This document shows, piece by piece, positions 1 to 7,099 of a stretch of 43,158 nt of DNA. Made by a program: the position numbers and the translations under genes. How positions within the stretch are numbered: the first letter of the stretch is position 1; each line of letters begins with the position of its first letter. Origin of the DNA: JAKFWI01 sp035549875 (lineage in GTDB: Bacteria > Pseudomonadota > Alphaproteobacteria > Caulobacterales > Aquidulcibacteraceae); contig DASZPV010000117.1 of NCBI GenBank assembly GCA_035549875.1, positions 1 to 43,158 on the forward strand, read 5' to 3'. Below the pieces are notes generated by a model. It saw only the letters and a program-made list of their open reading frames with translations, ran no database searches and was not told the origin of the DNA.

Positions 1-86
1 TGGTGGAAGGGGCTGGATTCGAACCAGCGTACGCTCTCGCGGGCAGATTTACAGTCTGCTGCCATTAACCACTCGGCCACCCTTCC
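1..86 (-). tRNA. tRNA-Tyr (GTA anticodon)
   Basis: Read on the minus strand, the segment folds as a class II tRNA. The 7-bp acceptor stem GGAAGGG/CCCTTCC is followed by discriminator A and an encoded CCA at the extreme left edge. The anticodon loop contains CTGTAAATC, giving anticodon GTA for tyrosine. A long variable arm, as expected for bacterial tRNA-Tyr, lies between the anticodon stem and the GGTTCGAATCC T-arm. The gene is complete, with its 3' end exactly at base 1. It is divergent from rlmB, whose start lies 115 bases away. Confidence 0.95.
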
Positions 87-200
87 TTGCCGTTTCCTTG
101 GCCCGGCGTGGGCGTAACGCCTCGCCGTGAGACGAGGCCTCCGCTAGAACGCCGACGCGCCGGGCCGCTTGGGTCCGGCGCGCAGGAGCCGGGTTCTATA

Positions 201-968
201 GTGAGATCGCCGCCGCCGCTCAAGCACCGTCCAGCACATCGGCGCGAGCGCGCCTCCGGCGGCGATGCAAACTGGATCTGGGGCACGCACGCGGCGCTTG
301 CCGCCCTGGCCAACCCTGAACGCGACATCGAGCGTATTGTGGCGACGCGGAGCGGCGCTGAACGCCTCCCTCAGGGCCTGAAGGTGAAGGTCGATCTCAT
401 TGAGCCAGACGCCCTAGACCGCCTGCTGCCGCCCGGCGCGGTGCATCAGGGGCTCGCGGTGCGCGCATCGCCGTTGGAAGCGGCCGCAATTGAGGATGCC
501 TGCGCACCTGTCGATGGCCGCCCGGTGCTGGTGCTGGATTCCATCACCGACCCGCAGAACGTCGGCGCGCTGTTCCGCTCGGCCGCCGCATTCAACGTCC
601 GCGCGATCGTGATGCAGGACCGCAAGGCGCCGCCCCTGACGGGAGCGCTGGCGAAGGCCGCCGCCGGCGCCATCGAGCGCGTGCCGGAAGTGCGCGTGGT
701 CAACATCGCCCGCGCGGTCGAGCAATTGGCGGAAATGGGCTACCGCACCATCGGCCTCGAAGGCGAAGGGCCGGAAACCATCGAATGCGCCGCCGCAGGC
801 GCGGCGCAGATTGCGCTCGTGCTTGGCGCCGAAGGCCGGGGCCTGCGCGACCTCGTCGCTGAGCGCTGCGATCATCGCGCGCGCATCCCCATCGCGCCGG
901 AGATGGAAAGCCTGAACGTCTCGGTCGCCGGCGCCGTGGCGCTCTATGCGATCAGTGCGAAGCCTTAG
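201..968 (+). CDS. rlmB: TrmH/RlmB-family 23S rRNA 2'-O-ribose methyltransferase
   Basis: SPOUT-class RNA methyltransferase of 255 aa. By family knowledge, RlmB methylates the 2'-hydroxyl of G2251 in 23S rRNA using S-adenosylmethionine. Visible signatures are the N-terminal substrate-binding start (WIWGTHAALAAL), the SpoU motif DPQNVGALFRSA around residues 117-129, and the C-terminal knot motifs LVLGAEGRGL and ESLNVSVAGAVALY. I chose the GTG at 201 because AGGAG lies at 184-188; an upstream in-frame extension to base 87 abuts the tRNA and shows no family similarity. The 3' end overlaps the convergent membrane-protein gene by 17 bases. The exact target nucleotide is inferred from family, and another TrmH-type specificity is possible. 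Confidence 0.9.
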   Translation: MRSPPPLKHRPAHRRERASGGDANWIWGTHAALAALANPERDIERIVATRSGAERLPQGLKVKVDLIEPDALDRLLPPGAVHQGLAVRASPLEAAAIEDACAPVDGRPVLVLDSITDPQNVGALFRSAAAFNVRAIVMQDRKAPPLTGALAKAAAGAIERVPEVRVVNIARAVEQLAEMGYRTIGLEGEGPETIECAAAGAAQIALVLGAEGRGLRDLVAERCDHRARIPIAPEMESLNVSVAGAVALYAISAKP

Positions 969-1311
969 CCTTTTTGCCGCCGCCGCGCCGAAAGGCTACG
1001 ACCTTCACCGCGAAGAACATCGCGATGATGATGATAAAACCGACGAAGAACGAGAGCGCGTTCTGCCAGAATGACAGGGCCACCACATCAGGAAGTTTGA
1101 TCTCCGCGCCGTTCATCACGATCGGCGTAGCTTCCCTGATGATTATGTAAGTCAGCGCGGCGCCGCCGGCGATCAGGAACAATTGGTTCCACGAGCGCAT
1201 GAGAACGGTCGCGAAGAGACCTATCAGAAGCCCCCACCAGACATTCACATGGTGAAATCCGTCCTTCAGGAACTCGAAGATCGGATCGAATATTTGCCCG
1301 AGATTGTCCAT
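952..1311 (-). CDS. small membrane protein of unknown function
   Basis: Protein of 119 aa. It has an amphipathic start, then hydrophobic segments near residues 25-45 (WWGLLIGLFATVLM), 46-60 (LFLIAGGAALTYIII) and 82-103 (FFVGFIIIIAMFFAVKVVAF). The tail is very basic (RRGGGKKAKASH), suggesting two or three membrane spans with a cytoplasmic C-terminus. The ATG at 1311 has GGGGGAG just upstream, which rules out the longer 168-aa reading that overlaps metG. It lies 52 bases downstream of metG and may be co-transcribed with it. I do not recognise a family. Confidence 0.8.
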   Translation of the reverse strand: MDNLGQIFDPIFEFLKDGFHHVNVWWGLLIGLFATVLMRSWNQLFLIAGGAALTYIIIREATPIVMNGAEIKLPDVVALSFWQNALSFFVGFIIIIAMFFAVKVVAFRRGGGKKAKASH

Positions 1312-1363
1312 GCCGCGCTCCCCCTGCTCTGTCCTAGCATGGGCGGGCGCGGCGCTCCACGCC

Positions 1364-3148
1364 CTACCCCTCTCCGCCGAAGCGCGCCTTCCACGCTGCG
1401 ACGTCCTCGTCCTCGATCTTACGGAACAGCACGTCCGGCGGTGTGACCTGGGCGCCATGCCCTAGCGTCGCGAGCAATTCGCTTACGGGGCGATCGGGCC
1501 AGCGCAAATGGGTCTCGTCGAGGCCGAAGGCGCGGCAGATCGCAGCCGCCGTCTCGGGCATGAACGGGGCGGAGATTTGCGCAAACAGTACGCAGAGGTT
1601 GAGGCCCGTCCGCACGCCGACAGCGGCGGCGCCCATGTCGGTCTTGATCGCCGTCCACGGCGCGGCTGACTGCAGATATTCGTTGCCGAGCACCCAGATG
1701 GCGCGCGTTTCGGCCGCGGCTTTGCGAAACTCCATAGCCTCGTGCAATTGAGTAAGCGCCCGTAAGCGTTTGTCGAGTTCCTCCGCCAGCGCTTCTTCCG
1801 CTTTCCCCGGGGCGCCGCCCGGCGGGACAACTGAATCAAACCGCGCAGCGCAGAACCGGGTGATCCGATTCACGAAATTGCCAAGCACATTGGCTAGATC
1901 AGCATTCACGCCGGTCTGAAAATCTTCCCAGGTAAACGCCGAATCCGCGCTCTCCGGCGCGCTGGCGATCAGGCGCCAGCGCCAGACATCCGCCGGCGCA
2001 ACGTCCAGCGCCTGATCCATGAACACGCCGCGCTTGGCGCTCGTGGAGAACTTGCCGCCGTAATAGTTCAGCCAGTTGAAGCCCTTCAGCCGATCGACGA
2101 ATTTCCAGGGCCGCGCGTTCGCTGCGATCCACTTGCCGCCGTTGAACTGTTCGTTCACGCCAAACAAAGTGCAGGGAAAGCCAACCGTGTGGAACGGCAC
2201 GTTATCCTTGCCCATGAACTGGACGTAAGTGACGTCGTCGGCCTCGGGCCTACGCCACCAGCGCTCCCACTCGGCGTGCGGCGCGCCGCGCGTGTCAGCC
2301 CATTCCCACGTGGCGCCGATATATTCGATCGGCGCGTCAAACCAGACATAGAACACTTTGCCTCTGAGGCCCTCGGCGTCCGGCTTCTTGCCTTCCGGGT
2401 CGGCCCCCCAATCGGCGGCGTTGACCGGCACGCCCCATTCCAGATCGCGCGTGATGCCGCGATCCTGAAGCCCCTCATCCAGCCATTTCATCGCGATGGA
2501 CGTGACAAGGTTCGGCCATTCGCTGAGCTTGCCGCCGATCCACGCGCGGATTCTTTCCGCGAACAGCGACTGCCTCAGAAACAAATGTTTCGACTCGCGG
2601 ATTTCGATGTCCGGCGAGCCCGACACGGCAGAGCGCGGATTGATCAGGTCTGGCGGATCGAGGACGCGCGTACAGTTCTCGCACTGGTCGCCGCGCGCGG
2701 CTTCGTAGCCGCAATGCGGACAGGTGCCGATCACGTAGCGATCAGGCAGGAAGCGGCCATCGGCAGGCGAATAGACCTGCTTGGTCGTGCGCTGTTCCAG
2801 GAAGCCATGCTCCCAAAGCGTCTGCGCGAAATCCTGCGTCAGCTTGTGGTTCTGCGGCGAAGACGAACGCCCGAACACGTCGAACGAGAGCAGAAACCGC
2901 GCGCAATGATCTTTCTGGACCAGATGCCATTTCGCGCAGAATTCCGCCGGCGCTATGCCTTCGGCGCGCGCGGCGAGTTCCGTCGGCGTGCCGTGCTCGT
3001 CCGTCGCGCACACGAACAACACGTCGTGGCCCTGCATCCGCCGAAAGCGCGCGTGCACGTCGGCCGGCAGCATCGATCCCACCAGATTGCCCAGGTGCTT
3101 GACGCCGTTGATGTAGGGCAGCGCGGACGTGATCAGGATACGGGGCAT
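1364..3148 (-). CDS. metG: methionyl-tRNA synthetase
   Basis: Class I aminoacyl-tRNA synthetase of 594 aa that charges tRNA-Met in the cytoplasm. The Rossmann catalytic domain begins at residue 3 (ILITSALPYINGVKHLGN). It carries the HIGH-type motif HLGN at 18-21, a zinc knuckle with Cys143, Cys146, Cys156 and Cys159, and the KMSKS-loop equivalent KFSTS at 366-370. KFSTS is the variant found in part of the MetRS family. An alpha-helical anticodon-binding domain follows. The C-terminal EMAP/Trbp-like tRNA-binding domain seen in E. coli MetRS (677 aa) is absent. No clear Shine-Dalgarno is visible. The gene follows the two muramidase-like genes with a 46-base gap holding a perfect hairpin. Confidence 0.96.
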   Translation of the reverse strand: MPRILITSALPYINGVKHLGNLVGSMLPADVHARFRRMQGHDVLFVCATDEHGTPTELAARAEGIAPAEFCAKWHLVQKDHCARFLLSFDVFGRSSSPQNHKLTQDFAQTLWEHGFLEQRTTKQVYSPADGRFLPDRYVIGTCPHCGYEAARGDQCENCTRVLDPPDLINPRSAVSGSPDIEIRESKHLFLRQSLFAERIRAWIGGKLSEWPNLVTSIAMKWLDEGLQDRGITRDLEWGVPVNAADWGADPEGKKPDAEGLRGKVFYVWFDAPIEYIGATWEWADTRGAPHAEWERWWRRPEADDVTYVQFMGKDNVPFHTVGFPCTLFGVNEQFNGGKWIAANARPWKFVDRLKGFNWLNYYGGKFSTSAKRGVFMDQALDVAPADVWRWRLIASAPESADSAFTWEDFQTGVNADLANVLGNFVNRITRFCAARFDSVVPPGGAPGKAEEALAEELDKRLRALTQLHEAMEFRKAAAETRAIWVLGNEYLQSAAPWTAIKTDMGAAAVGVRTGLNLCVLFAQISAPFMPETAAAICRAFGLDETHLRWPDRPVSELLATLGHGAQVTPPDVLFRKIEDEDVAAWKARFGGEG

Positions 3149-3175
3149 GCAGCGCCGGGATGTAGGGGGCGCGGC

Positions 3176-3193
3176 CCGCCTTGCGCAAGGCGG
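3176..3193. other. perfect 18-base palindrome between muramidase-like gene and metG
   Basis: CCGCCTTGCGCAAGGCGG is a perfect inverted repeat lying between the stop of the upstream gene (3195) and the metG start (3148). No T-run follows on either strand, so it is not a canonical intrinsic terminator. It could be an attenuating or RNA-processing hairpin within the leftward operon. Confidence 0.45.
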
Positions 3194-3194
3194 A

Positions 3195-3920
3195 TCAGAG
3201 CAACCGGCGTTTCTTGTCAGTCAGCGCCCGGTAACCCCGGTACAGCCGGCCAGCCAGCGCCCGGCCCTCCGCCGGATCGCGCAAGGCCCCGTAGGCGGCC
3301 CAGTTCCTGGCCTTGAGCAAACCTGCCGCACGGCGGCGGCGCAGCCATTCCTCAAGCGCCGCCAACTGCCGCTCTTCCGATTCGGCAAGGCTCGCAGCCA
3401 TCGAGGCGGCGCTGGTGAAGCCATAGTCCTCATGGTCTTCGCCGCGCAGAGCGAACATGCCCCACGCCGCCGCCTTGAGCGCAGCCTCATTATTCATGAC
3501 ATACGCCTTGGCCAGTTGGCGCCATCGCAAAGCGGGGGAGGCCGGCAGCCTTCGATCATCCGCTAGCGGGTAGGAAATGTCCGGGTTTGAGTGATCGTAG
3601 CGGCCTCCGGTCAGCCGGGAAAAAACCGCGGGCTCGAACTTCATCGTCGGCAAATGGACGATCCCGAAGCCCTCGCGCCCCGCCGCCTCCGCCGCGACGA
3701 GCGCGCGCATTACGGGAACCGCTACGCCGAGCCGCTTTGCTGCAACGTCCACCGCCGCATTTGTCAGGCGGTCACGATCGCCCGCCGCCAAACGCGCCAG
3801 AAATTCAGGCAAACCGAGCGGGTTCGAGAACGGCGCGGCTGCCGCCGCGCGCAATGCGACGGCCGGTTCACTCGCATCCTGAACGACGGCTTTCGACCGG
3901 CCTACCCCAAACAAGCCCAC
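3195..3920 (-). CDS. divergent N-acetylmuramidase-like (DUF3380) protein
   Basis: Protein of 241 aa, recognisably a diverged copy of its upstream neighbour. It shares the MGxF start, the glutamate of the E-S-x-G-x-G region (here EAAGREG, Glu78), the KFEPAVFSRLTGGRYD segment (matching LFEPHIFSKQTARKYD) and the helix with W153-G154. Two features of the canonical fold are altered: ES has become EA, and WGLFQILG has become WGMFALRG. The putative catalytic Glu is retained, but activity or substrate may have changed. There is no signal peptide and the proline-rich linker of the neighbour is missing. Start is GTG, preceded by AGGGG. It sits 28 bases downstream of the canonical paralogue, suggesting a tandem duplication. 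Function is inferred from similarity only. Confidence 0.7.
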   Translation of the reverse strand: MGLFGVGRSKAVVQDASEPAVALRAAAAAPFSNPLGLPEFLARLAAGDRDRLTNAAVDVAAKRLGVAVPVMRALVAAEAAGREGFGIVHLPTMKFEPAVFSRLTGGRYDHSNPDISYPLADDRRLPASPALRWRQLAKAYVMNNEAALKAAAWGMFALRGEDHEDYGFTSAASMAASLAESEERQLAALEEWLRRRRAAGLLKARNWAAYGALRDPAEGRALAGRLYRGYRALTDKKRRLL

Positions 3921-3948
3921 GCGCTACCCCTGTTGTCCAGCCCGGCGC

Positions 3949-4866
3949 CTAAGCTTGCGCGCTTGCCGCCGCATACGCATCGCTCAGCAGCTTGGCGTAT
4001 TTTTCTACCTGGCCCGGACCGTTATAGACGCGCGCGAAGCCCGCCCAATCCTTCTTCTGCAATTCATCCAGAATCTTGTTCGCCCTCACAAAAGCTTCAA
4101 ACGCCGCGAGCATGCGCGCTTCCGATTGCGCCATGTCCGATACGAACGCGGTCGCCGAAGCAAAGCCGCAGGCCTTGTAGTTCAGGCCGAGGATCTGAAA
4201 CAAACCCCAGCTCGCGGCGCTGACCGCCGCCTCCGGATCCAGCGCAAATGCTTCTTCGAGCTGCTTGTAGCGGCCATCCTGCGTGCCGGGATAAGGCTTG
4301 TCGCCCCATGACTTGTAGGAAACCGTGGGGTTGCTCGCATCGTATTTACGGGCCGTTTGCTTCGAGAAAATGTGTGGCTCGAACAAGATGATCGGGCGAC
4401 CATCGGGACTAAATCCCCGCCCCCTGCTTTCCACTTTCAGCACCGCCCGGATACAGGCCTGCTCGCACCCCATGCGGTCAGCGGCTGCCTTGATCTCGGC
4501 AGCCGTGAGCACGGCGGGATTCTTGGCCGCCAGGCTGGCAAGATAGTTCTTCGGCGGCGCGCTGGCGGGGACCAGCGGAGGCGGCGCGGGCAACGGTGGC
4601 GGCGGTGGTGGCGGCGGAGGCGGAGGCGGAGGGGCCTGTGTCGCTGGCGGGGGCGGCGGCGCAGGTTGCGGCGGCGGCAGCGGCGCGGGAGCAGGCGGCG
4701 GTATTGGCGCAGGCGGCGGCGGTGCGGCTGGCGGGCTCGCCTGTGTCGGCTTGGGCGCCGACGTCGGGATCGGCGGCGGGGCGGATGGCTTGGTCGTCCG
4801 GGGGGCGGGCGGCGCGGATTTCTTGCCGCCAAACAGGAATTTCAGAATTGCGTCGAAAAAGCCCAT
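3949..4866 (-). CDS. N-acetylmuramidase (DUF3380) with polyproline linker
   Basis: Protein of 305 aa in three parts. Residues 1-16 (MGFFDAILKFLFGGKK) form a short amphipathic, basic-ended helix. Residues 19-105 are an extreme Pro/Ala linker including an uninterrupted proline run near 79-91. Residues 108-300 are an N-acetylmuramidase domain (PF11860/DUF3380) with catalytic-type Glu146 in KVESRGRGF, the ILFEPHIF segment and WGLFQILG at 220-227. This domain is known from phage endolysins and bacterial proteins that cleave the glycan backbone of peptidoglycan. No signal peptide is visible, so export would need another route. It lies 80 bases downstream of the patatin gene on the same strand and 28 bases upstream of a diverged copy of itself. 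Confidence 0.83.
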   Translation of the reverse strand: MGFFDAILKFLFGGKKSAPPAPRTTKPSAPPPIPTSAPKPTQASPPAAPPPPAPIPPPAPAPLPPPQPAPPPPPATQAPPPPPPPPPPPPPLPAPPPLVPASAPPKNYLASLAAKNPAVLTAAEIKAAADRMGCEQACIRAVLKVESRGRGFSPDGRPIILFEPHIFSKQTARKYDASNPTVSYKSWGDKPYPGTQDGRYKQLEEAFALDPEAAVSAASWGLFQILGLNYKACGFASATAFVSDMAQSEARMLAAFEAFVRANKILDELQKKDWAGFARVYNGPGQVEKYAKLLSDAYAAASAQA

Positions 4867-4946
4867 CGCCCGCTACTCCCTGCGCCCCTTCTGGCTCGCC
4901 GGACCGACCTTAGCCGAGGCCCCCGGTCCCGCGATAGCCAAAGCGC

Positions 4947-6239
4947 TCAGCTCTTTTCGTCCCAGGCGCGCCCAAGCGCCTCCAACTTTGATTTTGGCGG
5001 CCCCAGGGCGCGGTTGGAAAACTCAGCAGGATCGAACCGGCGCGGGAAGATCGCGCGCTCCCAATTGCGTCGGGGCGCGTTGGGCTCCTGCGCGAAATAA
5101 GCTTCACCCGTCCGGAGCCCAATTTCGTGCAGCCGGGCCAAAGTGGCGGCATCGTCCGAAGCCAAGTCGCGCATCAGGCGCAAATCCTGCTCTTCGTAGC
5201 CAAGCTGCAAATCCAGCAGTGAAACCTTGTCCAGCCGTGCGTCCATACGTTGGAAATGCAACAGCGGCACCGGCGACAGGGCTGCGCCGCGCATATCCTC
5301 CAACTCGCTGTTGATCGGCCAAGGCCGGGCTGTTTGGCCCAGCCCCTGTAACGTGGCGATGGCCATCTGGCTGGTGTCATGGATCATGGTCTTGAGCGCC
5401 TCTACCGCGCGCGCGGCCGTCGGAGCCAATTCGTCCAGACTGGTTGAGGCGAACAACTCCTGATCGAGTTTCGGGCGCCAATAACCCGTACCAATGGACA
5501 GCATCAGCAGACTATCGGGGCCGCTTAGCCATTCGAAGCCGTAGCCCTTGAGCGTGGCGACGTGCAGCAATTGCAGGCTCGGATTATTGAGCCCGGCGAT
5601 CGCCCCATCGACAAAGACCCCTTCGGCGTCCACGCCGCCGCCAGGCGCATTCAGCACCATGCGGCATTCTTCAAAGAAGGTCGGCGCCGCCGCGCTCGCT
5701 TGAACAAGTTTCCGCACCAGCAGGTTCTTGTTCGGTACGCCGCCATTCAGCGCGTTCCAGTATTTCGAGCGCGGATTGTTCGTCAGGGTCCACGATGATC
5801 CCGTGTCGATCCGCTTGGTGAAAATAGCCAGACCGGTACGCAACGCGGCCGATCCCAGTTCGACTTCGCCCAACTCCCGCGCCAGCACGGCCTCAAGGCG
5901 GCGCGCATCGAACCGCGGTTTGCGAATGCCGGCGTTGCGTCCCTGTTCGGCGAAAACCTCCGGCGCCATCTGCCGGTAGAGATCGGCAACTTCGGCCGCC
6001 GACATGCCCAGCGCCAGCCCGGCGGCAACGATCGAACCCGTGGAGGTTCCGCCAATCAGATCGAAATAGTCACAAAGGCGAAAATTGGGGTTTCCGGAAA
6101 AGCGGATAAGCCGCGCCTCCACCGCGGCCAGAATCCCGGCGCTCAAGATACCGCGAACGCCGCCGCCATCGAGAGAGAGCACGCGTTTGGGGCCAGGCGC
6201 AGCTAGACGCTCTTCGACCTTGCCGTTGTCCTCCCCCAT
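4947..6239 (-). CDS. patatin-like phospholipase
   Basis: Protein of 430 aa of the patatin/cPLA2-type lipid acyl hydrolases. The oxyanion-hole motif DGGGVRG is at 24-30, the nucleophile elbow GTSTG holds Ser66, and the catalytic Asp211 lies in VDGAIAGLNNPS, giving a complete Ser-Asp dyad. No signal peptide or membrane span is seen, so it is predicted cytosolic and would act on phospholipids of the inner membrane. The ATG at 6239 has a strong AGGAGGGG just upstream. It heads a leftward run of muramidase, muramidase-like protein and metG. A second related patatin lies at 16999-18243. The substrate is not determinable, and relatives serve in lipid turnover, virulence and anti-phage immunity. Confidence 0.9.
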   Translation of the reverse strand: MGEDNGKVEERLAAPGPKRVLSLDGGGVRGILSAGILAAVEARLIRFSGNPNFRLCDYFDLIGGTSTGSIVAAGLALGMSAAEVADLYRQMAPEVFAEQGRNAGIRKPRFDARRLEAVLARELGEVELGSAALRTGLAIFTKRIDTGSSWTLTNNPRSKYWNALNGGVPNKNLLVRKLVQASAAAPTFFEECRMVLNAPGGGVDAEGVFVDGAIAGLNNPSLQLLHVATLKGYGFEWLSGPDSLLMLSIGTGYWRPKLDQELFASTSLDELAPTAARAVEALKTMIHDTSQMAIATLQGLGQTARPWPINSELEDMRGAALSPVPLLHFQRMDARLDKVSLLDLQLGYEEQDLRLMRDLASDDAATLARLHEIGLRTGEAYFAQEPNAPRRNWERAIFPRRFDPAEFSNRALGPPKSKLEALGRAWDEKS

Positions 6240-6289
6240 TTTCCCCTCCTGCGGCAGAATATGACGCGGGAAGGACGCGGAAGGCAGCC

Positions 6290-6481
6290 CTAAATCGCAT
6301 AAGGTGATCGGTGACCGGCGACGGTCCCCACGACCGCACCGGCGGCGCCCCCGATTACAGCGCCCTTCTTGGCGTCGCCGTCGCCGGTATTGTTGCCGAT
6401 CGCGGCCCCTGCCGCCGCACGGACGCCAGCCCCCGCGAATTTCCCCGCGTCAGTGGCGCCCCGCGGCAACACGCGATACAT
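6290..6481 (-). CDS. short glycine-zipper protein, possibly 5'-truncated
   Basis: Protein of 63 aa, mostly small residues: GKFAGAGVRAAAGAAIG, then NNTGDGDAKKGAVIGG and AAGAVVGTVAG. This is the pattern of YMGG-like/17-kDa glycine-zipper domains that pack in membranes. Such proteins normally carry a signal peptide or lipobox; here the reading frame closes at a TGA inside the adjacent tRNA-Thr gene, so none can be encoded. The ATG at 6481 lies ten bases from the tRNA 5' end, so the tRNA promoter must lie within this ORF. Either it is a remnant whose 5' part was lost, or a short membrane-associated protein. Confidence 0.45.
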   Translation of the reverse strand: MYRVLPRGATDAGKFAGAGVRAAAGAAIGNNTGDGDAKKGAVIGGAAGAVVGTVAGHRSPYAI

Positions 6482-6491
6482 CCCGCCCCAG

Positions 6492-6564
6492 GCCGCCTTA
6501 GCTCAGCTGGTAGAGCACCTGATTTGTAATCAGGGGGTCGCAGGTTCGAGTCCTGCAGGCGGCA
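6492..6564 (+). tRNA. tRNA-Thr (TGT anticodon)
   Basis: A 73-nt cloverleaf with acceptor stem GCCGCCT/AGGCGGC, D-arm GCTCAGCTGGTAGAGC, anticodon stem CCTGA/TCAGG around loop TTTGTAA (anticodon TGT, reading ACA), T-arm GCAGGTTCGAGTCCTGC and discriminator A. The CCA end is not encoded (CGGG follows). No second tRNA or direct-repeat attachment site is visible nearby. Confidence 0.96.
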
Positions 6565-6595
6565 CGGGACCAGCTTGCTCCGGAGACCATTTTTT

Positions 6596-7099
6596 ATGAC
6601 GCTTGCGCCTCGCGCCCTTTTGTTCGCTCTTGTGCTCGCCGGTTGTGAACAGCCAGGGCCCGCGCCATCCTCCGCCGCTTCGACAACCGGCCCGGACTCC
6701 GCCACCGTGGCTGCTGACGCCAAGGAAGAGGCTGAACGGGCCGCAGTGACAGCGGCAATTGCAAAATTACCGGCGCCCTACAATGACGCCGATTACGACA
6801 ACGGGAAGAAAGTCTTCCAGCAGTGCAGAGCGTGCCATTTGATCGAGGCCGGCGCTGGCAATTCTGTCGGCCCCAATCTGCACGGCGTATTCGGCCGCAA
6901 TGCCGGCGCGGTGAAGGATTTCGATTATTCCGATAGCTTGAAGAAATCAGGCATTGTCTGGAACGCCGCCAACCTCGATCAATGGCTGACCCAGCCGCAG
7001 ACCTTCGTGCCCAACACGCGGATGACATTTCTCGGCGTCAAAAAGCCGGAAGACCGACGCGACGTCATCGCCTACGTTGAAGTAGAGCAGGCGCGGTAG
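6596..7099 (+). CDS. lipoprotein class I cytochrome c
   Basis: Protein of 167 aa. A lipoprotein signal peptide ends in the lipobox LAGC, making Cys17 the lipidation site. An Ala/Asp-rich tether of about 45 residues follows. The mono-haem cytochrome c domain has CRACH at 77-81 (haem attachment and His ligand), GPNLHGVFGR, and Met143 in NTRMTF as the likely sixth ligand. This is the c2/c552 type that shuttles electrons in the periplasm, here anchored to a membrane. The ATG at 6596 is preceded by GGAG; a TTG seven codons upstream is less likely. Its stop abuts that of the convergent RND permease (TAG then CTA). Confidence 0.9.
   Translation: MTLAPRALLFALVLAGCEQPGPAPSSAASTTGPDSATVAADAKEEAERAAVTAAIAKLPAPYNDADYDNGKKVFQQCRACHLIEAGAGNSVGPNLHGVFGRNAGAVKDFDYSDSLKKSGIVWNAANLDQWLTQPQTFVPNTRMTFLGVKKPEDRRDVIAYVEVEQAR

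Noticed and set aside
2189..3316. A 375-aa plus-strand ORF antisense to metG
   Set aside because: It overlaps the clear metG gene entirely and has an arginine-rich shadow-frame composition.
6492..6600. tRNA-Thr as an integration site of a mobile island
   Set aside because: No direct repeat of the tRNA 3' end, integrase or island genes are visible in the window.
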